DNA of 64,000 bases, from positions 3,932,706 through 3,996,705 of the forward strand of contig OX453273.1 of the NCBI GenBank assembly GCA_949710005.1, in the 5' to 3' direction. The notes below the pieces were generated by a model, which was given only the letters and a program-made list of their open reading frames with translations, ran no database searches and was not told the DNA's origin. Position numbers and translations under genes: made by a program. Below, piece after piece: positions 1 through 12,100 of the stretch (its first letter is position 1; each line of letters starts with the position of its first letter). Source of the stretch: Ricordea florida. Taxonomy: Eukaryota > Cnidaria > Anthozoa > Corallimorpharia > Ricordeidae.

Positions 1-66
1 TTTACTCTGGCTAACGCCAGATGATTTTACTCGTCACAGGAAGACCCCTCGGGGTTTAAAGGGTTA
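1..66. repeat. Inverted-repeat MITE family A, partial copy
   Basis: Right part of a short element whose ends read TTAACCCTTT... and ...AAAGGGTTAA, with an inner arm around CTGGCTAACGCCAG. The left half is cut off by the window edge. Six more copies occur in the window (79-180, 5413-5512, 6777-6878, 8875-8974, 22312-22413, 24676-24745). Confidence 0.75.
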
Positions 67-78
67 AAAACTATCTCC

Positions 79-180
79 TTAACCCTTTAGGCCCCGATAG
101 TTTCTTTACAGATTTTACTCTGGCTAACGCCAGACGATTTTACTCGTCACAGGATGACCCGTCGGGGCTTAAAGGGTTAA
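79..180. repeat. Inverted-repeat MITE family A, full copy (102 bp)
   Basis: Complete copy with TTAACCCTTTAGGCCCC at the left and its near-complement GGGGCTTAAAGGGTTAA at the right. It carries no coding capacity. The preceding sequence AAAACTATCTCC is also found before the copy at 6777, so the ends may extend a little or the two copies may descend from one larger unit. Confidence 0.8.
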
Positions 181-259
181 GTCCCAAACAGTGCAGAAAG
201 ATGAAATTGAATGCGAGAGTCTGAAATTGAGTGCAGAAATTTGAAGATAAATGTTTGCA

Positions 260-830
260 TGTTGTTACAAGGAGAACTTTCTGGAACCTTCCACATGCAA
301 GTATTTGCTTTAAGTCACACAACTTTCTTTCTGTAGAGTTCTAGAACACTATAAAGTAATGTAACTGAGTAAAGAAATCGTCGTATAGTTATTATTGTAA
401 ACTTCTGGAATGTTGTAGAATTCTTTGTAACTGTATACAAGGAACATTACCACACAGCTCTAGGATGTTCACTCTGAAGTAGTCTAAAGTAGTCTATAGT
501 CTGGAGACCACGTTTGCTGTGAAGTTGTCTGGAGAAGCTATCTGAAGGAGTATACAGGAACTGTTGCTCTCAAGTAATATTTTCAAGAAGCTTGTGAGTA
601 GTTGGAGTCAGGGGTGTCTGAAGTTTACTTAGTTGTGAAGGTAAGAAATAGCTTATTGACATATATCTAAGTTAAGCCATCACTCTCTATGTAGACTACG
701 CGATTACATTTCAAGTGCCAGTTACAAAACAATAGTTGAGTTGTTAGCAAAAGTGAGATTGTCTTTTCTAGTGGACTGAGAGTAAGATTTATTTGCCCAT
801 AACAATGTATATTATTAACAACTAACGAAA
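260..830 (+). repeat. Dispersed repeat B, copy 1 (possible solo LTR)
   Basis: This stretch is similar to the reverse complement of 5790-6347: both contain GGAGAAGCTATCTGAAGGAG, several TTCTAGAA/TTCTGGAA blocks and a GTAAGAAATAGCTT segment in the same order. No open frame is present. Length and layout would fit a solo long terminal repeat beginning TGTT, but no retrotransposon body is attached and no target duplication was recognised, so the class is uncertain. Confidence 0.45.
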
Positions 831-1204
831 TGATTTTGAGAGCAATTTTGTATAAATAACCACTTGTAAATTCTTCAAAGACAACAAATTGAACTCACCC
901 TACAGGCTTGTGCAATTTTTATTCCAAATTACATTAAAAAACCAGAGCAAAACCAAGGGTGATCAAACTCCTAAAACTAGACTAAGCCAACCCCTTCTAC
1001 TACGCTGCCTCCTTATAATAAGCCATGCACAAAGCCACCTAGAATAAACCTAAATAAGCCATATGGGTGGCTTAACAGATTATTTTCAGTATGCTCAATG
1101 CATAAGTACTATTATGACCATGAGCTAATACTCTCCAGTGTTGGTCCTGGTTAGTAAGAATTTAATCTTCACTTGACCGCGCTACAATTGAAGGGCTAGG
1201 AGCA
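831..1204. other. No recognisable feature
   Basis: AT-rich sequence between repeat B and the next inverted repeat. I see no open frame of note and no splice-bounded exon on either strand. It lies downstream of the visible JMJD4-like exons and may be intron of that gene. Confidence 0.5.
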
Positions 1205-1413
1205 TAACTGTCTTATGTCAAATTATGGACGTAAATTTTTTTGGTCCAAAATTGACTGATTTTTTGCATGTGCATTTTGAATCTTTAGAAGAAGGTTACC
1301 CTGTATTTTCCTTCCCACTTCTTCCCTCTAGGGATTCAAAGGCCAAATGCAAAAAATCAGCCAATTTTGGGCAAAAAAATAAATAATATCCAGAATTTGA
1401 CATAAGATGGTTA
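1205..1413. repeat. Imperfect palindromic element
   Basis: The left arm (TCTTATGTCAAATT..., then CCAAAATTGACTGATTTTTTGCAT) is matched by the complement of the right arm (ATGCAAAAAATCAGCCAATTTTGG... then AATTTGACATAAGA). The arms are about 85 bases each with mismatches, typical of a hairpin-type MITE. Confidence 0.65.
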
Positions 1414-1476
1414 ATTGCTCTCAGCCTTTCAATAATGAAACTTTTGTTGCATGCAGAAAAAAGAATGATGGGTTAC

Positions 1477-4347
1477 CAGCTTCCTTTTGGACCCATGTAG
1501 ACAAACCGATAGTCATCAGTAACATCACTCCGCTGATCCCAAAACTCGTTTAACCAATCGGATTTAAAATACAATGGTGTTTCATAGGCCTTGTATGCTG
1601 GAAATGCCCTGTGTGCGAGAAAGAACCAATGAATATAATTTTCGTGAAAATCTTGAAACCATGAAAATGATGACAACAACAAAAAGATTAAGTCTTAGAT
1701 GTAATCATACATGTATCCCCAAGCTAAATCTTTTCCTATCTAAAGTAATTTTTAATATTTGCATTAAAGAAATGAAAATAAAAACTCAGGGCTTAAGACA
1801 AATTCCTTAACAACAATAATAAGAAAACAGTCCTGAGAAAATACACACGCTGATTGGTTAGAATTCATGTTTCTATAACTCAATAGAAACACAGAAATCA
1901 GCACAAGCTGTTGATGTAATGATGACGCGACCAAAGAGAATTTACATTTTGGTGATAAAAGTTAACAAGCTGTTTTCCTCTTTTCATCACAGTGTTTTCT
2001 ACAAGAATTAAACAGGAAACATGTTCTCCATGTTTCTATCGAGTTATAAAAACATGGAGAACTATAACTTGATAGAAACACAGAAAATGTTTTCTATTTC
2101 TTAAATGTTTGCTTTAAGTGTAACTTACTGAAGTGCAACTTACTTACTGAAATGCCAATCCTTCAGGTAAAGGGTTTGTGCATCCTGATCTTCTATGGAA
2201 AGGAAAATTAGGTCATGAAGATTTGACAATCAATAAATTTCAATAAAGGTTGAATTAACAATACTGGTTATTTCAACAAGTTTGTTTTTGAAAGGTATAA
2301 TAAAATATCAAGACAGAATTCCACCTCTGTCTGCTTCAGTAGATAATATAGACTATAAGTTTTGCTAATTAATTTGTCTAATGTGGCCCCTTTATACTCT
2401 TTTTGGAGTTGGCCACAGATTAAGTACTTAATCTGTGGGCCCCACGTTTATCACATATCTATGGATATGTTATGATACAAATTTTTCTTTGGCTTAAAAT
2501 TTTTCAAACCAGTTTAATTTTTGCTTTTCTTTGTTTTAGATTATGGTAATTAGTTTAAGACAAAGAAAAGTAAAAATTAAACTAGTTTGAAAAATTTTAA
2601 ACCCAATAAGAAATTCTTATTTGGTTTAAAATTTTTCATATATAAATACATACTATGTCTCAATTATGTAATGCATGCATAAATACAAAAAAGAACTCTG
2701 ACTACCTTTTTCACTGCATAAATACATGTACAAGCTTGTGAAATTTTGTTGTTGAATTCCCTGATGAGTCTGCTATTGTCAGATGAAAGGTGTAGGAGAT
2801 TAAAACAAGATTTTACAACTTTTATAGTTTGTGCAGAGCTGCTCACTAGTTCAGCTTTGAGAAATTTAAAAAATTTTCACCACAAACCTGGATCTCTTGT
2901 CCTCCAGTATTCCAAAAAATCTTTCACCAACATGTCTTGTTTGACATGACTACCAAATTGACTATGACTACAGTCTGCCACAGGTGCAACAGCATCACCT
3001 GATGGGAATAGAATTAATAATTTGCCCATGTTAGGCCTGAGGTAAAGTAAAAATTATGATTTCACCTCCGATGTTCCATTTTGCATTGCATGTAGCAGGT
3101 TGTGTGGGGTCTCCTACCCTACCGTTACCATCCCATGTGCGGGTTGCACCACACTTGCAGGCTCATCCATGTCACAGGGTGCATCGCTACCACCCTTGCT
3201 CTTTTTCTCATTATCAGTCATTGTCATTATTGCACAGGGTATGTTGCTCCCACCCTTAAATCATTGTCATTATTGCACAGGGGTGTGTTACTGCCACCTT
3301 TTTTGCTACTTATGGGGTGTGTTGCTGCCATTCCCTTTACACATTCATTCACAGGGTGTGAAGCTGCCACCCTTCATGCTAGGGAACACCCAACAAGTGT
3401 AGTCCCATTTACTACCAAAGTTTGGTGTACTGTTGTTGTCTTGTAGTTACATATATCTAGTGTCAAAGCTGTTTAATAGCTAACACTATCACATTACCTG
3501 AAAGATGTATTATTTTTTCAGTACTATCACAGAACTGAAAAAAAAAAACTTTCACAAATTTTCCAGCTTAAAAATATGCCCTCTTTGCATAATGTGGTGT
3601 GAAACTAACTGGTTTTTAATGCTGGGTACTATTGTGTCTAAATCTAAGCCTTAAGTTTTGCAAATCCAAATTATTTGTGGGAAACAGCAAGCTGGAGAAG
3701 GCGTACTTCAAATTAGCTTTTAGTGAACTCTTGACTTGCTAATGTTTCCTGTTCTATGTGAAAGATTCTTTCTGTGATGAGAAAGTCAATAAAACCAAGG
3801 AGCCTCCAAAGTAAATAACCTGGGGTAAGATTTCCTCACAGGTCCCTACTTCATTATGCATGCTGTAGTTGAATTGTCTTGAGAAGTGCACGTGCAAACA
3901 TTTCTTGTTTTCTGAGAACGAAACCGTACAGCTACAGCATGCACAATGAAGTAGGGACCTGTGCGGAAATCATTCCGAAATTGGTCCCTAGTTGTTCAAC
4001 GTTTTGGAAGTGATCAACTCTATGAGTTTCAAATTAAATGTCTAGATTACTTTGATTCTACTAATGAAGATGTTAGTGCGAGAGGACATAGTTATTAGTA
4101 ACTGTAATGCCCAAGTAAAAGAAAGAAAAAGAAAAGCACATAGACTATGTAGCACATTCGACTAACCAAAAGCACAGGACAAAAATTCGAAGTTAGGCTT
4201 TCCGTTGTGCACCCATTCCGTTCTACTAATCCAATCCTTCGTAAGATCACTAGAAAATATGCACAACTGATTCTGTGTCAAAAATGTTCGAAAAAATTCT
4301 TCATATTTTATAGATCCAACACGTTCAAGACTATCCGCTGTAACCAT
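1477..4347 (-). CDS. JMJD4: JMJD4-like JmjC-domain lysyl hydroxylase, 5' part (4 coding exons, incomplete)
   Basis: Four minus-strand exons with matching phases: 4167-4347 (start codon at 4347), 2888-2998, 2144-2192 and 1477-1608, giving about 157 residues. Diagnostic stretches are YEEFFRTFLTQNQ, LYLKDWHF, SDWLNEFWD and DDYRFVYMGPKGSW, which follow vertebrate JMJD4 in order and spacing. The last codon (W) is split at 1477, so the following exon, which should carry the TPFHxD iron-binding segment, lies left of the window. Known of the family: human JMJD4 is a 2-oxoglutarate/Fe(II) oxygenase reported to hydroxylate a lysine of the translation termination factor eRF1. For the 2144-2192 exon I chose the second of two overlapping GTAAGT donors because only that one keeps phase with the next exon. 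The catalytic centre itself cannot be inspected here. Confidence 0.85.
2480..2617. repeat. Palindromic element in JMJD4 intron
   Basis: Two arms of about 58 bases, AATTTTTCTTTGGCTTAAAA... and its near-complement ...AAACCCAATAAGAAATTC, with the shared inner block CAGTTTAATTTTT/AAAAATTAAACT. It has no coding capacity and fits a hairpin MITE. Confidence 0.65.
3100..3390 (+). repeat. Degenerate minisatellite
   Basis: Five or so imperfect units share CACAGGGTGTGTTGCTGCCA-type sequence followed by CCCTT and a variable T/C-rich spacer of 20-35 bases. The overlapping open frames here follow from the repeat and are not supported as genes. It lies in the first intron of the JMJD4-like gene. Confidence 0.55.
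3831..3971. repeat. Palindromic element in JMJD4 first intron
   Basis: The left arm CACAGGTCCCTACTTCATTA and the following GCATGCTGTAG are mirrored by CTACAGCATGC and TGAAGTAGGGACCTGTG at the right. The arms are about 42 bases around a 55-base loop. Confidence 0.7.
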
Positions 4348-4498
4348 CTTTCTTGTTGAAACATCTCAAAACCTTCCGCCGAAAATTTCCATGCAACACC
4401 TTTCACGCATTTATTTCTGTGACTTTCAGCTGTTTCTTCCTTCTGTACCGCGGGCACCTCTGAACAGTGATGTCATCATTGATGGCACCAGAGTTAAA
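4348..4498. promoter_or_regulatory. Short head-to-head intergenic region, probable bidirectional promoter
   Basis: Only 151 bp separate the start codons of the JMJD4-like gene (minus) and the PTPN23-like gene (plus). The stretch contains an ETS-like CTTCCG at 4373-4378 and a CRE-like TGATGTCA at 4468-4475, both common in TATA-less bidirectional promoters. The motif matches are by eye and short, so the shared-promoter idea rests mainly on the geometry. Transcription starts and 5' UTRs cannot be placed. Confidence 0.5.
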
Positions 4499-7400
4499 AT
4501 GGATGGTTGTCCGAGATCGTTGATGCTAAGTGTCGACTTAAAGGAATCGTTCCCCAGTGAATTTTCGCCCTCATTGAAATCGGTACTTTGTGAAGAATTC
4601 GCTGACTTTTGATTCGCGGAGCTGAGTGTCCTCTGACTGTTTTTTATCTTTTCTTTTTTCAGTACATTCGAGAACATTATCATGAAGATGCTGATTCTTA
4701 TAAAAACGAGTGCTCGCAGTTGGAACAACTTCGAACGGTTGGTACCAAAATTAAAGTCACTTTATTCCTCATCTGTAAAAGTTGCTAGGAATGTAACAAG
4801 AATTGCATTTCGTCTTCAGATTGCTTTGTTGAGAACTGTGATACTGTGATCTGCTTCGTACGTATCAGCTAGCAACGTTTGCGAAGGAAAATGAAGCTTT
4901 TAAGAATTGCAATATTTCTGTCTTTTTATTTGTTTTCGTTACTCGTATTGTTGCGGTAACCTAACTGATATTCTTTCAATTAACTGATTATACAAGATAA
5001 TTGTGAGAATGAACGTTGATAGTGTAGGAAAACTTCGTTCGTTAAAAAGTTTTCTGTACTGAAAACTTTTTAATCCCAGAAGTACACGTACAGTGTGCTT
5101 GCAAGCGTGTTCAAGCAGTGGATTACTATGCCTATCTTTTTTTTCAATTTGTTACCTTCTGTTTCGTATTCAACCCTATTTTAACAAAACAGATGTAGCC
5201 ACAACTGAAAATTAACAGAGTGTAATCGTTTTGATATATGCATGTAATGTCATAATAAAAAAAGGTAAACTTTGAACCCTGTTTGAAATCAACTGTTTCT
5301 TTTTTTACAGATCTCCAATACAAATAAGGTCTACTCATCACTGCAAAAAATTTTATTTGTGGAGTTAATCTTAGTAATGTCCATTTTGATGTTTTTAATG
5401 CATGGTGGTCATTTAACCCTATACGCCCAAAGAGTGACTTTATAGAATTTACTCTGGCTAATGCCAGACGATTTATACTTGTAACAGGCAGACCCCTTAG
5501 GGAAAGGGTTAAGAAGCATCTGTGGTTTCATGAGGGTTTTCTGTAATGGTCTCTTTCTACTTTTTTGCATGTTCATGCAGTTGTGTTGAAGTAGAAACTT
5601 GTACATGTGGTTTCTACTTTTTCTGTTTTGCATACAGGCATCTCTGAATCCTACACATGACCATTCTGGTTGCAGTACATTACGCCGATATTATGCCCAG
5701 TTACAGTTTCTTCAATCAAGATTTCCGATGGGTGAGGGTGGCACTGTTAGTGTGCAGTTTACATGGTATGTTCTAGCAGAACAAGTCATTGTGAGACAAC
5801 AAATATAAATAAACAAGCCTGTTCTCTGTCCAGTCTAAAAGAGTGACAAACGTACTTCTGCCACAAACTCAAATATTTATTTGAAACTGACAACTGAAAT
5901 TCAAGTGGTCTACTATTAACGGGAGCAATCGCTAAACTTAATTATAAGCTAACAAGCTATTTCTTACTTCAAAAATCTTAATAAGTTCAGTCACCACTGA
6001 CAGTTTAACTCACGAGCTCCTTTGAGATATCAACTTGAGGGCAAACAACTTCAATTCTCCTTCAGATAGCTTCTCCAGTCATGGCAAATGCGATCTCTAA
6101 ACAACTCCAGACTACTTCCGAGCATTTGTACATAAGTGCTAGAGCTGTGCAGTAATGCTCCTTATACACATAGCTGTGTAGAATTCTAGATTATTCGGAA
6201 GATTGCAATAAGAACTATTTATAGAATGACTACTTTACTTGGTTATATCATGCTTTTAGTGTGTTCTAGAACTCTCTGGAAGGAATGTCGTATGGCTAAT
6301 CAAATTTATGAATATTAACAGGGTTCTAGAAGGTTCTCCTTATAACAATGTTTGTTTATTTCTCTAGCAATTGGAGAATTACTGTGCCAATGTATTTAGT
6401 ACTTCTCTGCTAATTGGGAGCACTTTAAATAAAGAAACAAATCTTGCATCAACATCATCTTTCTTAAGAATCCAAAAGTCACCCCTGTTTCAAAGGAAAT
6501 GGCAATATAGAATGATAAGAACAACTACAGACCGATTTCTGTGCTTCCTGACTGAGTACGAACAGGTTACCAACATCTAGCCGTCTGTTGACTGACAGAT
6601 CCTTACCACTGTGGAAGAAAACTGTTGGTTTTAATTGTATAGTTATTGTTTTCAAGTAACTGAGTCCTTCTTCATTTTGTTATCTCAAGGATCTCAAGGT
6701 AGTATAGTGGGAGATATTTTGTTCATTTTGTGTTATTTAAGTGATTACATACTGGCTACTTAAAAAACTATCTCCCTTAACCCTTTCACTCCCAAGAGTG
6801 ACATTATAGATTTTACTCTGTCAAATGCCAGATGATTTTACTCATGAAATGGAGACCCCTTGGGAGTGAAAGGGTTAAATGCCAAATTCTACCCTCTCCA
6901 CTAAGTTCGCTTAGACTGACAACAAACAGCTCCTTTAGGAGCCACCAAAGAAATAAAGTCCTGACCAGCACATGAACCAACACATGTCCTTTATCTAGCA
7001 GCACACACAACTAAGTTCACTTACTTTGACAAGAGAGAGTTTTGTCGGCCTCTAGCTGACTGTCGTTAACTTGTTGGTAATGAGTTAGTAAACTGTCAAC
7101 CAACAGTTGACCGACTGTCGGTGGAGGTGAGCTGTTCTTCACTTTTACCGATGCTTCAGTCGTTGCTGCATTAACTTGAGAAGTATTTTTCAACACTCAA
7201 AGAGAATATTTTTATCTCTGGGCAGCCATGTAATAATCCTCTATATTTTTTGTCCTAAGGACTGACCTGTACTCTGAGGAACCAATATCACTTTGTGACT
7301 TAAGATTTGAGCAGGCATCAATTCTTCACAATTTAGGTGAGGTGGTGAATAAGCAGTGAGTGATTTATCATTTAAAACTTACACACCTTTGTCACAGTAC

Positions 7401-9099
7401 TGACCACCACAAATACTCTGTTTTACTGTCTCTTCCTGCTGATTGTTTTTGACGTACTTTTTACAACATAATTTATCTGTTTTAACATCTGGCTGGAAAC
7501 TAAGGTGCTTTCTTGCTTTGTGATAAAGGTTTCTCAATCATACTCTCAATTGTACTGTTAGCGGTGTAAACCTTCTGTGACATTTTCTGTCATTTTGTCC
7601 CCTTGGACAGCTGCTCTTCATTCCCAACTTGGTTGTCACGAGGATAGAACAGCAGAAGAGGTTTGTGGTTTAATCCTATTCTTTGGAACTTTTGAATAAA
7701 AGTGCCTCATTTTTTAGCCAAAAAAACAACTTTCACAATATTAAACCCTTTTTTTTGTTGAAATAATCTTAAATATGACAAAAAATGTTGAATTTGTGAT
7801 TCATTTAATTTTCAACAAGGTTTACTCACTCTCTCACTCATCCTCATCGGGCCCATGAGGACAATTGAGGCTGGGCTCAACAATGTTTGGGTACAACAGA
7901 TTTCAACCTTAGCTTGTGTTTAACTACTTTTCTTTTGATGTAGTTGTTTCTTAATTGTTTAAGAAAGTAAAGTCCACAAGTACTACATGAAAACTATTTC
8001 TTGACTTTCAGCTATGCTCTTTTTGGTTGGTGTAGTTTCTACAACTGTAGTAATACAGAGCATGATGCTAGCCTGATGTTTACAATATTTACAATGTTAT
8101 TTTGTTTGTTGTAGGGGATGAAGGTGGCATGCACCCATTTTCAAGCTGCAGCTGGTATTTTTCAGTATCTCAAGGTATGACTTTTTGAAGTACATTTCAA
8201 ATACTACCAGTCATATGTCATGGCAATAACGTGGTTTTATATTCTAAGGTAAACAAGTTTATTGTCTGGTAAAGAAAAGTATCGTCTATAATATTATTAT
8301 TTTTTTAAATATAATGCACTCTAATACAGTATAACAATCAAGAAAATTTATAGAGTGGAGTCTTTCACATTTTAATTTATACAACAGTAATTAGCTAAAA
8401 GCTATTGTAACTAGTTATTATTAATGTTTAACAAAATGATTGGATGAGAACAAAAATTTGGCAATTTTAAGGAGAACTGTTTGATTCAATCTATGTATTA
8501 AATGAAATAACAAATCACATTAAAAATAAATGATTTTAAATGTTATAATTGGTCACCTTTTTCCATGCTAATCTTTTGTTTAAAAATGTCACTTGCTAAT
8601 TTGCTATTAAGCTATTAAAAAATATTAATAATAGATTACTTTCATCTTGAAGGGCTTTTCTGGGTTCATGGTTGCATTGTGCAAGCCATTAATGTTTGTG
8701 AGTACTAGAGGTTCACCTGATTTCCTTTGATGTGTTGATCCCTAAATAACTTTAATACCATATTAAAGATTAAAGATTATTTACTCTAAGTAGGGTTCTC
8801 CAGTAGTTCCGGTGACCAGCAAAAACTGCTAGCTAGTCGTCACAAACATGCCAGCTACTCAAAGAAATCAGTTCTTACCCTTTAAGCCTTACAAGTGACT
8901 TAATAGATTTTACTCTCACTAAGGCTAGATGATTTTACTTGTCACAGGGAGACCCTGTAGGGCTTAAAGGGTTAGTATAGGTAATAGCATGGTTTGTAGT
9001 GATATTTGGAATAAATACCACGAGGGATATTTCAAAATTGTTGTACGTAATTTCAAGAGCCGTTAGGCGAGTGAAATTTGAGACAATTTTGAAATATCT

Positions 9100-9131
<32 letters not shown>

Positions 9132-12100
9132 ATCATGCTATTATTTGTTTATACTACTACTCGCAAAAGGTTTGTAATTTTCACATGCAGGTATTTCAAA
9201 TTAAGCAGAAATACCACTGCTCTTAGCCAATCAAATTACAGAAATTTCTCACGTAGTAGTATAAAGAGAGAAATTAAAAACAAATCTGCCATAGTTTTTT
9301 TTGATAAAAACAAATCCTTGACTGCAAGATAAAAAATCATATAGATAAAATGCAGATAAAAATAATAAAAACATATACTGATATTGCTGGACCATGATAT
9401 TCACTTAATAACTTCTGCTTGTAATTAGTGGTATGTTTTTTTAGCCCCCCCCCCCCCCCCCCATTAAATGTTCTTGATGGACCCCTCCCATACCTGCGTT
9501 GTGTGAAAGGCACTCCATGCTTTTTAAATTACCCCACTGCTGTCTACTTTCATTTCCTCTCCATCTACTTAAGATTTTTTGGAGAACCCTGCCTAATTAA
9601 GGTAATAGTCAAGAAAATTGAAAGAGTGATTCTTTCATACCATATACAACTCTAATTTTCTTAAATGTGAGTCACCCCTGAAGAGAAGTGTCAGGTTAAC
9701 CTTTTAAGCCCAATATCTATATTCATTTTCTCCTAACTGTTCTCATATATTTAGTATGGTATTAGTGAGGAGAGTTTGTTTAAATATCAATACAATTCTT
9801 TTTTTTATCATATTTGTTATTCTCATTACCTGAATGGTTGATGAAAAGTGAATATTGCAATGAGAAATTGGATGCTGGTCACTACTGGGATTTAAGGTGC
9901 TTCTGCTCCAAGCCATTCACAAGTTACAAGAATGCAGTAACTGTAAATTAGTGTTTGTGTAAAATTGTTTTTTTTTTTCCTCATTTAGGATCATTTTGCG
10001 AGTGATTCCTTTTTCGATATGGCTGGTTGTTTACTTGAGATGTACACAAATGCAATGCTGGTACGGTGTCCTAAATTTTCCTTGCCTACTGTTTGTTTGT
10101 TGTATTTAGCAGCTCCATAGTCTAGTTTGTGTTCAAAAGTGTTGTGAACATTACCCATTGTTATCGCTGATAATTTTTGTTGAGGTCAATTAATTTTAGT
10201 GTACTGTATGTCAACTCAGCACCCCTAGCATTTTGAACAATCTGATTGGCTCACTCTCTCACAATATTCAACTATTTCACCTTGTGCAAAGTGAATAGTG
10301 TCAGAGATTCTGTGAAATCCTTGTGAAAGTGGGTTTTGGTTGAAGAAAAGAATCGTCCAGCATCAATTCTCAATACAGCATCAATACAGCTCTTTGCGAG
10401 AGGTGTGTCTGAGGTTGCTTCATTGGTACATGCTAAAAACAAAATTATTCTCTCTAATCTTGGTGAATAGTAGCAGAATGTTTACCTCGGTTTCAGAGAA
10501 TAATTGTTGAGTATCCATACTCAAGCATCTGATAATATTATTTTCTCATTATCTGTTTTGTTGACAATGCATTTTGTTCAGTTTGTCTATGTAATGGAGT
10601 TACTATTATTTTCTCTTAGAGTAGTTGTTTGCACTAAAGTAAGATAATTATTGTTCTTACAAATGATATTCAAACCTTTTGTGCCACTGTACTATCCTCT
10701 GCATGTACTTGTTCTGTTAATAATAATGATAATAGTTATTACAATAATTTATTCTAATAGCCCTTTGTTATAACCCACTTTGCAGGGCCAAGCCCAGGAA
10801 TGTTTACTGGAGAAGTCAATTCTTGATGGGCGTAAGAACTCACTTATAGCGAGAATTAGTCTGCAGGTAAAGGAAAACATTACATGGTGTAATATGTAAG
10901 CCATGGCAGACAGTCTTTGATGACATTTCCACAGTTAAATACCCTCATATTTCTTTGCGTCTGTAGAGCATTACAATTGTTCTTTGAAATCTTAGATTAG
11001 AAATTATCTTAAACCAATAGTTGGTTTAAGGCAATTTTAAATCTAGAAGTGTTAATTTATATGTAATTATTAATAAATTAATAATTATTATTCAATTATT
11101 TATGATTATTTCAATTTAACTTTCTATTAAAGTGAGAAACGTACTTTAATCATTACTGTTTTGCACCATTAATTTTATTTCTGATAATGAAAGATTTTGT
11201 GCAACATGCCCCATGATTGGCAGACACCTGAAAGAAAAATACCAATAAGAGCCAACAAAATTAATCTTCAAGAACAATTTAAGATCCTAAATGCCATGGA
11301 AAGTTTGAGAGCATGCTTGTTATAAGGAAAATAAAACAACCTTGAACACTCAAGCAGACCCCATTCCAGCAAAACTATTCACTTAAGTATTTCATTCTTT
11401 TGTTCTTCACATTCTAATGTTAAGTTTCACACCTTTGTTTTCTATATATTATAGACTTTTTTCATTTGCATTTGATAATGGTGACATGTTGTGGCTAAAG
11501 CATCAAGTTTTGATAACTCTGGTTTTTTATCCTTAAATGTTACTCCATTTGTTTTTAATAAATAAATGTAATTTAAATGTATTACTGAATATCCATGTAC
11601 TATTTGCTATTTTAGATTATCTTGAGTGAGTTGAGAATGGGATAAACGTTTTATTGCCTGCACCTGCCTTAGCTTTTTCTGGTATATTTGTTGAGGGTTC
11701 AATTTTGTTGATATTTCCCCTTATTGATATAATGACATTGTTGTCACAATTCCAGAAAACAAAAAGTGACATAAAACAAACTAAGTAAAAGTAAAATAAA
11801 TGAAATTGTTACTCAAAGTGAGGTCAGATTGCTCTAATTTACAAAAGTACGTGTACTTAAGATGTTCCTCATGTTAGTAATTATAACTACAGTGTACAAA
11901 TATTATATAATACTGGTATTATTATATTTTTATTTCACCTTAACTTTGTCATCATTTTTTCATCTAACTATATCTGGAAGGGTGTAGTTTTCATGCCGGT
12001 TATTCAATCAATCAATCAATCAATCAATTTTATTTGCCTTTTTACCTAATACAATTAATTTTATGTATATTTTATGGTTGGCGAGGTGACCTCTGGAAAC

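Noticed and set aside
8999-9226. 75-codon frame conserved almost unchanged at 38751-38978
   Set aside because: Conservation is explained by two copies of a hairpin repeat that is equally conserved in non-coding parts. The frame crosses the palindrome.
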